Shown: in pieces, positions 6,488 through 8,071 of the stretch | Numbering within the stretch: position 1 is the first letter of the stretch | How the letters are laid out: each line of letters opens with the position of its first letter | NCBI RefSeq assembly: GCF_938030785.1 | Contig: NZ_CALHIK010000131.1 | Span: 1 to 8,071 of the forward strand | Length of the DNA: 8,071 bases | Source: an uncultured Campylobacter sp. | Lineage (GTDB): Bacteria; Campylobacterota; Campylobacteria; Campylobacterales; Campylobacteraceae | Direction of reading: 5' to 3' | Made by a program: the position numbers and the translations under genes | The notes under the pieces: model-generated | The model's input: only the letters and a program-made list of their open reading frames with translations | Database searches by the model: none | What the model was told of the DNA's origin: nothing

Positions 6488-8071
6488 TTATTCTTGTGCT
6501 AAAGCATCTATCGGATTTAATCTGCTGGCGTTTCTTGCCGGCAGATAGCCGAAAACTATGCCGATCGCGGACGACGCCGCAAAGGCGATCACGAAAGGCG
6601 CGGTAGTAAATTTCATCGCAAAATCGGGGCTTATGGTATTAAACGCAAATCCAAGCGCCAAAGCGATTAAAATTCCTAAAGCTCCGCCGAGCGAGCAAAG
6701 CAAGATCGCCTCTATCAAAAACTGCTGCAAGATGTTGGATTGCTTCGCGCCGATCGCCATTCTGATACCGATCTCGCGCGTGCGCTCGGTAACGCTTACG
6801 AGCATAATATTCATCACGCCGATGCCGCCGACGACGAGCGAGATCACCGCGATCGAGGAGATCAGAATCGTCATTGTGCCTACGGTGCTTTCGATAGTTT
6901 GCTTGATCGTATCTGCATTCATAGTGTGAAAATCTCGCGAGCCGTGCCTTTGGATAAGCAGCTGAGTTAGGCTCTCTTCGGCTACGTGAGTATCGACGTC
7001 GTCTTTTATTTTGATGGTGATCGAGCCTATTTTCCGGTCGCCGCTGATTTTATTCATCACGGTCGAATACGGCGCGTAAATTCTTAAATTTTCGCTGCTT
7101 CCGAAGGCGTTTTTATCCTTGCCCGAAACGCCTATGATTTTAAGCGGCCTACCTAAGAATAGAATCGTCTTGCCGATAGGATCGGTATTTTTGAAAAAGG
7201 TTTTTTTGGTATTGGGATCGATGATGACTACGGAAGCGGAATTTTTGATATCGTCGTCGCTAAAATTTCTGCCCTCTTCTATATCTATGCCGTTAACGGC
7301 CAAAGAATTTACGCCGCCGCCGCGCAATTGGGCTTTTGAGCTTAAATTTGCATAGGTTATCGTACCGCTTGCGTAAGAATTAGGCGTGGCGTAATCGACA
7401 TAGGGCTGACGCGCCAAAACCTTCGAATCGCTTATCGTAAGGGTGCTCACAAATCCCGCCCGCACGTCGCCGAAATTTTTGCCGGGATAGATATTTATCG
7501 TATTGGTACCGATAGCGCGGATCTGGGATATGATTCTTTCTTGCGAGCCGTTACCTAGGGCTACGACGCAGATGACGGAAGCGATGCCGATGATGATACC
7601 AAGCATCGTCAAAATCGATCTTAATTTATGCGAAAATATAGCGCTAATCGACATTTTAAAGCTCTCTATGAGTTGGTCTTTGCAAAATATAAAGGAATTT
7701 TTCGTTTTAATCTCCTCTTTTTTGCGCTCAAAAACCCGCTCCGCCTTTCTTTTATCGCTTAAAATTCTGCCGTCTTTGATCTCGATGATACGATCCGCAA
7801 ATTCCGCAATATGCGCATCGTGCGTAACTATGATGATGGTGTGCCCCTCTTCGTGCAGCGCCGTTAAAATTTGCATCACCGTCTCGCCGCTTTTGCTATC
7901 AAGCGCGCCGGTGGGCTCGTCGGCCAAAATCACTTCGCCGCCGTTTATCAGAGCGCGGGCGATACTTACTCGCTGCTGCTGCCCGCCGCTAAGCTTGCTC
8001 GGTAAATTTTTGATGCGATCGCCAAGCTCCAGCTTATCCAAAAGCTCCACCGCCCGTTTCGTCCGTTCGCT
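6488..8071 (-). CDS. macB: MacB-type ABC efflux transporter (ATPase-permease fusion), N-terminus cut by window edge
   Basis: MacB is a homodimeric inner-membrane ABC protein that drives export of periplasmic substrates (macrolides, peptides and others in known cases) through MacA and a TolC-type channel. The frame is open to the right edge, giving 527 residues; about 115 N-terminal residues including Walker A would be missing from a typical 640-650 residue protein. Numbering from the edge, the ABC signature LSGGQQQRV is at 27-35, Walker B ILADEP at 48-53, the D-loop at GALDS, and the switch histidine in VTHD at about 84. A membrane helix follows at about 150-172, then a large periplasmic MacB_PCD domain to about 390, and three more helices (about 400-427, 452-477, 492-510) with the FtsX-type sequence TERTREIGIRMAIGA between. 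A GTG at 8050 is internal, not a start. The channel gene follows 13 bases downstream. Confidence 0.95.
   Translation of the reverse strand, partial: SERTKRAVELLDKLELGDRIKNLPSKLSGGQQQRVSIARALINGGEVILADEPTGALDSKSGETVMQILTALHEEGHTIIIVTHDAHIAEFADRIIEIKDGRILSDKRKAERVFERKKEEIKTKNSFIFCKDQLIESFKMSISAIFSHKLRSILTMLGIIIGIASVICVVALGNGSQERIISQIRAIGTNTINIYPGKNFGDVRAGFVSTLTISDSKVLARQPYVDYATPNSYASGTITYANLSSKAQLRGGGVNSLAVNGIDIEEGRNFSDDDIKNSASVVIIDPNTKKTFFKNTDPIGKTILFLGRPLKIIGVSGKDKNAFGSSENLRIYAPYSTVMNKISGDRKIGSITIKIKDDVDTHVAEESLTQLLIQRHGSRDFHTMNADTIKQTIESTVGTMTILISSIAVISLVVGGIGVMNIMLVSVTERTREIGIRMAIGAKQSNILQQFLIEAILLCSLGGALGILIALALGFAFNTISPDFAMKFTTAPFVIAFAASSAIGIVFGYLPARNASRLNPIDALAQE

Noticed and set aside
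6558..6929. Plus-strand open frame of 123 codons
   Set aside because: It lies wholly inside macB on the opposite strand, where the minus frame encodes conserved membrane helices and the TREIGIRMAIGA segment. It is a shadow frame.
6488..8050. MacB starting at GTG 8050
   Set aside because: The frame stays open to the window edge and the residues just before are ordinary ATPase-domain sequence; Walker A must lie further upstream.
1..8071. CRISPR arrays, tRNA or rRNA genes, insertion sequences
   Set aside because: No regularly spaced identical repeats, cloverleaf-like segment, transposase or terminal inverted repeats were seen; nearly all bases are in recognised protein genes.

Overview
The window looks like a chromosomal segment of a Campylobacter species, or a close Campylobacterota relative, from the moderately GC-rich oral/gut part of the genus. 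This rests on gene order and protein similarity recalled from family knowledge, not on a database search. The core block rpmH-rnpA-yidD-yidC-jag-mnmE, the WHCE-type RnpA N-terminus, the Jag protein with a degenerate R3H tail, and the very frequent AAATTT words all point that way. Every gene I can support lies on the minus strand, so transcription runs from right to left.

Right half (about 8071 down to 4805): an efflux operon. It holds the 3' part of a MacB-type ABC transporter whose N-terminus is cut by the window edge, then a TolC/NodT-type outer-membrane lipoprotein starting 13 bases later, then a small secreted protein of unknown function whose start overlaps the lipoprotein stop by 4 bases. 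The MacA-type adaptor would be expected upstream, outside the window. MacB and the outer-membrane channel would form a tripartite pump exporting substrates from the periplasm.

Middle gap (4727-4804): 78 bases carrying a good TATAAAAT -10 box and an AAGGA ribosome binding site for the next operon. I see no convincing terminator.

Left half (4726 down to 1): a tightly packed housekeeping operon: ribosomal protein L34 (rpmH), RNase P protein (rnpA), YidD, the membrane insertase YidC, the RNA-binding protein Jag/KhpB, and the tRNA-modification GTPase MnmE (C-terminus cut by the left edge). Successive genes overlap or nearly touch (about -13, -4, -1, -4 and +2 bases), which suggests translational coupling. 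The block joins ribosome/tRNA biogenesis to membrane-protein insertion, as in many bacteria.

I found no mobile element, CRISPR array, RNA gene or obviously new multi-gene system. The points worth a second look are: a 120-residue Asn/Ser/Ala-rich insertion in the MnmE GTPase domain; an rnpA gene with no ordinary start codon ahead of its conserved N-terminus (AUU is the only candidate); a strong excess of AAATTT/AATT words, including a shared in-frame repeat in MnmE and YidC; and the uncharacterised small exported protein attached to the efflux operon.
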